Shown here one piece after another: positions 62,173 through 64,000 of a DNA stretch of 64,000 bases. Under the pieces are notes generated by a model. That model was not told the origin of the DNA. It searched no databases and worked only from the letters and a program-made list of their open reading frames with translations. Position 1 is the stretch's first letter. Each line of letters starts with the position of its first letter. This DNA comes from UM-FILTER-38-24 sp041663205. GTDB taxonomy: Bacteria; Patescibacteriota; Gracilibacteria; UBA1369; LOWO2-01-FULL-3. The position numbers were made by a program, and so were the translations under genes. The stretch spans positions 1 through 64,000 of the forward strand of contig JBAZQZ010000005.1 of the NCBI GenBank assembly GCA_041663205.1, in the 5' to 3' direction.

Positions 62173-64000
62173 ATGGATGACATAAAACAAACAATCGGTC
62201 AGGTAAAAAACAACGTCGATCCGACATCAACGCCGCCGATGGATCCGGAAGCCAGGAGAAAAGCAGTCAAAAAAATGCTCATGTTTTTAGGAATTATCGG
62301 GATTGTGATTTTGGGAGTAAGCCTTTTCTTGATTTCTCAAGTCGACGCAGACGGAAACAACACGATTGCTCAGACATTAAACCTGAACAGCCTCTCGTTC
62401 ACAAACACACTCATCACGGTAATACACGTGATTTTCATGTTGATGGCTCTTTCGCTGACGGTACTCATATTGAGGTCTCTATTAAGGATGAACAAAGTTC
62501 CCAAAGAAGACTTACTCGCACGAAAAGCGGCACTCAAACCGATTATTGTTCGCGGAATTGTACTGTTTTTAATAATGGTACTGTGGGTGGCGTCATTCAT
62601 ATTTGTTGAAATGAACAGATCACTCGTAACAAAATACTTGCAAAATCCTATAATCACGACGCCGGAGCAAACTTTGAACCTCATCGCTCCGACGGAAATA
62701 AAATTTGACGCATCGCACGCGCCCGTGGACAGAAATATTTTTCAGGTGATTTCTTACGATTGGGATTTCGGTGACGGCAAAACGGGCACAAGCCAAGTCG
62801 TCACGCACATGTACGAAAAGAAAGGAAGATTCGACGTGGTTTTGGCTATCACAAAACGAAACAAAACAACGAGCGAAGAATCAAAAGACACATATACGAT
62901 CACAGTGGTGATAGACAAACAGGCATTGAGTGCGATAATCAAAACCGACAAAGATAACGGCTCAATACCACTCGAAGTCAGTTTTGACGCATCTGACTCA
63001 ATAAATCCGGACGGCAGTATCAAAAAATACGAATGGGATTTCGACAATGACAATAAAATCGATGAAACAGGGGAAACGGTAAAACACATTTTCACAAAAG
63101 CCGGCATCTATAACGTCGCGCTAAAGATAACATCATCAACGGGAGATACCGCCGTCGCGAAAAAAGAAATTTTGGCCGGGGAATCCGATCTTGAAGCGGT
63201 AATAAGCGTATTAAACGAACCGACGGAATTCGTAAAAGACACTTCATATATTTTCAAAGCCGATAAATCGGTTTCAAAAAACAGCGCAATCGAAAAATAC
63301 GAATGGGATTTTGGCGACGGAACAAAAACAGAAACGGGAAAAACGGTTTCTCACACATTCAAAAAAGAAGGATCCTTTGAGGTGGCACTCACTGTCATAG
63401 ACAAAGACAAAAACGAAGGCGAAGTCAAAAAAATCATAAATGTTGGATCGCCGAAAGGCATGCCTAAAGCCGTGATTACAACCGATCCGAAACTCAAAGA
63501 AGGGGATTTGGCGATTTCCGGAAAACTTCCATTCTCGGTGGTTTTCGACGCGGGAAACAGCGCGGACAGCGACCAAAATATCGTAGACTACAAATGGGAC
63601 TTTAACGGCGACGGGAAATACGAAGGTTTCGGAAAAAACATCACTCATACATTTACGGAAGAGGGGACATTCACGGTGACTTTGGAAGTTGAGGACGCGG
63701 ACAACAACGCGAACAAAGCCACGACCGCGGTAAAAGTGCTTGCACAAGGCATAAAAGCCGATCTCAAAGCGGACAAAGTTGAAGGAATTTCTCCGCTCAT
63801 TGTGGCATTTGACGCGAGCGGATCGACATACCAAAACGGAAAAATCACAAGTTATAAATGGGAATTCGGTGACGCAACCGCCCCGAAATTATCGACCGCG
63901 TCCATCACTCACAAATACGCCGCAATCGGCACGTACACGGCAAAAGTGACCGTCGTCGGCGCGGACAATTCATCCGACACAACTCAACTCACTATTACCG
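62173..64000 (+). CDS. PKD-repeat membrane protein (cut by window end)
   Basis: At least 609 residues from ATG 62173; continues past the window. The start gives a cytoplasmic N-terminus and three membrane helices (MLMFLGIIGIVILGVSLFL; ITVIHVIFMLMALSLTVLIL; IIVRGIVLFLIMVLWVASFIF) at about 35-160, then at least five PKD domains, each with a WDFGDG or WDFNGDG core. No pilin turn like SGGDEE is seen here. It is the last visible gene of the surface cluster. Confidence 0.8.
   Translation, partial: MDDIKQTIGQVKNNVDPTSTPPMDPEARRKAVKKMLMFLGIIGIVILGVSLFLISQVDADGNNTIAQTLNLNSLSFTNTLITVIHVIFMLMALSLTVLILRSLLRMNKVPKEDLLARKAALKPIIVRGIVLFLIMVLWVASFIFVEMNRSLVTKYLQNPIITTPEQTLNLIAPTEIKFDASHAPVDRNIFQVISYDWDFGDGKTGTSQVVTHMYEKKGRFDVVLAITKRNKTTSEESKDTYTITVVIDKQALSAIIKTDKDNGSIPLEVSFDASDSINPDGSIKKYEWDFDNDNKIDETGETVKHIFTKAGIYNVALKITSSTGDTAVAKKEILAGESDLEAVISVLNEPTEFVKDTSYIFKADKSVSKNSAIEKYEWDFGDGTKTETGKTVSHTFKKEGSFEVALTVIDKDKNEGEVKKIINVGSPKGMPKAVITTDPKLKEGDLAISGKLPFSVVFDAGNSADSDQNIVDYKWDFNGDGKYEGFGKNITHTFTEEGTFTVTLEVEDADNNANKATTAVKVLAQGIKADLKADKVEGISPLIVAFDASGSTYQNGKITSYKWEFGDATAPKLSTASITHKYAAIGTYTAKVTVVGADNSSDTTQLTIT

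Overview
The window looks like a chromosome segment from a Patescibacteria/CPR bacterium, most likely from the Peregrinibacteria side of that group. The basis is indirect: an AT-rich genome, very tight gene packing, few clear Shine-Dalgarno sites, several S-layer-homology (SLH) proteins, large PKD/Ig-repeat surface proteins, clusters of VirB2/TrbC-like pilin units, and a retained but minimal set of peptidoglycan and nucleotide genes. TGA is used as a normal stop, which argues against the code-25 Gracilibacteria and Absconditabacteria. No 16S gene is present, so placement is inference.

Layout. 1-3 kb: start of an ftsA-like gene, then alr-ddl and a small BECR-like protein (minus strand). 3-7.5 kb: an SLH lipoprotein, an unknown helix-turn-helix-like protein and a secreted-toxin-like zinc metalloprotease. 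7.6-13.2 kb: housekeeping genes (Bax1-like, yceD, rpmF, nusB, rnc, nudix, pepA, trxB, ferredoxin). 13.3-19.6 kb: a very AT-rich defence island, with a DRT2/UG2-like reverse transcriptase behind a structured non-coding region, followed by a complete Eco31I-like type IIS restriction-modification system. 19.7-32.6 kb: two SLH S-layer proteins, then a 2184-aa SpvB/Rhs toxin with a candidate immunity gene. 32.6-39.3 kb: HAD phosphatase, O-antigen-ligase-like protein, hflX, L-lactate dehydrogenase, and a fold-type II PLP enzyme. 39.3-41.5 kb: three tRNAs, a HEPN protein with a tiny partner, and a toxin-antitoxin-like pair between 97-bp direct repeats, then rpsT. 41.6-45.5 kb: maf, another SLH protein, ytxH-like and a lone prephenate dehydratase. 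45.5-51.4 kb: folD-purF-purD, dut-tmk and a DUF1385 membrane protein. 51.5-55.1 kb: a lipoprotein and a secE-nusG-(insert)-rplK-rplA block. 55.2-64 kb: a cell-surface cluster of repeated pilin-like membrane units and PKD giants that runs off the end.

How it fits together. The cell builds a peptidoglycan wall (Alr, Ddl, FtsA-like), covers it with SLH/FlgD-Ig proteins, and displays PKD and Rhs proteins that plausibly act in contact with other cells. Defence is concentrated at 13.3-19.6 kb, with smaller TA/HEPN modules near the tRNAs at 39.3-41.2 kb.

The best candidate for an undescribed system is the reverse transcriptase with its roughly 350-nt structured leader (13434-13790). The leader contains an 85-codon stop-free frame with no ATG, GTG or TTG, the kind of feature expected if a product were made only after reverse transcription, as in DRT2. 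A second unexplained signal is a pair of long hairpins (42190-42281 and 54245-54351) whose stems differ in sequence but pair perfectly, and whose loop edges are identical.
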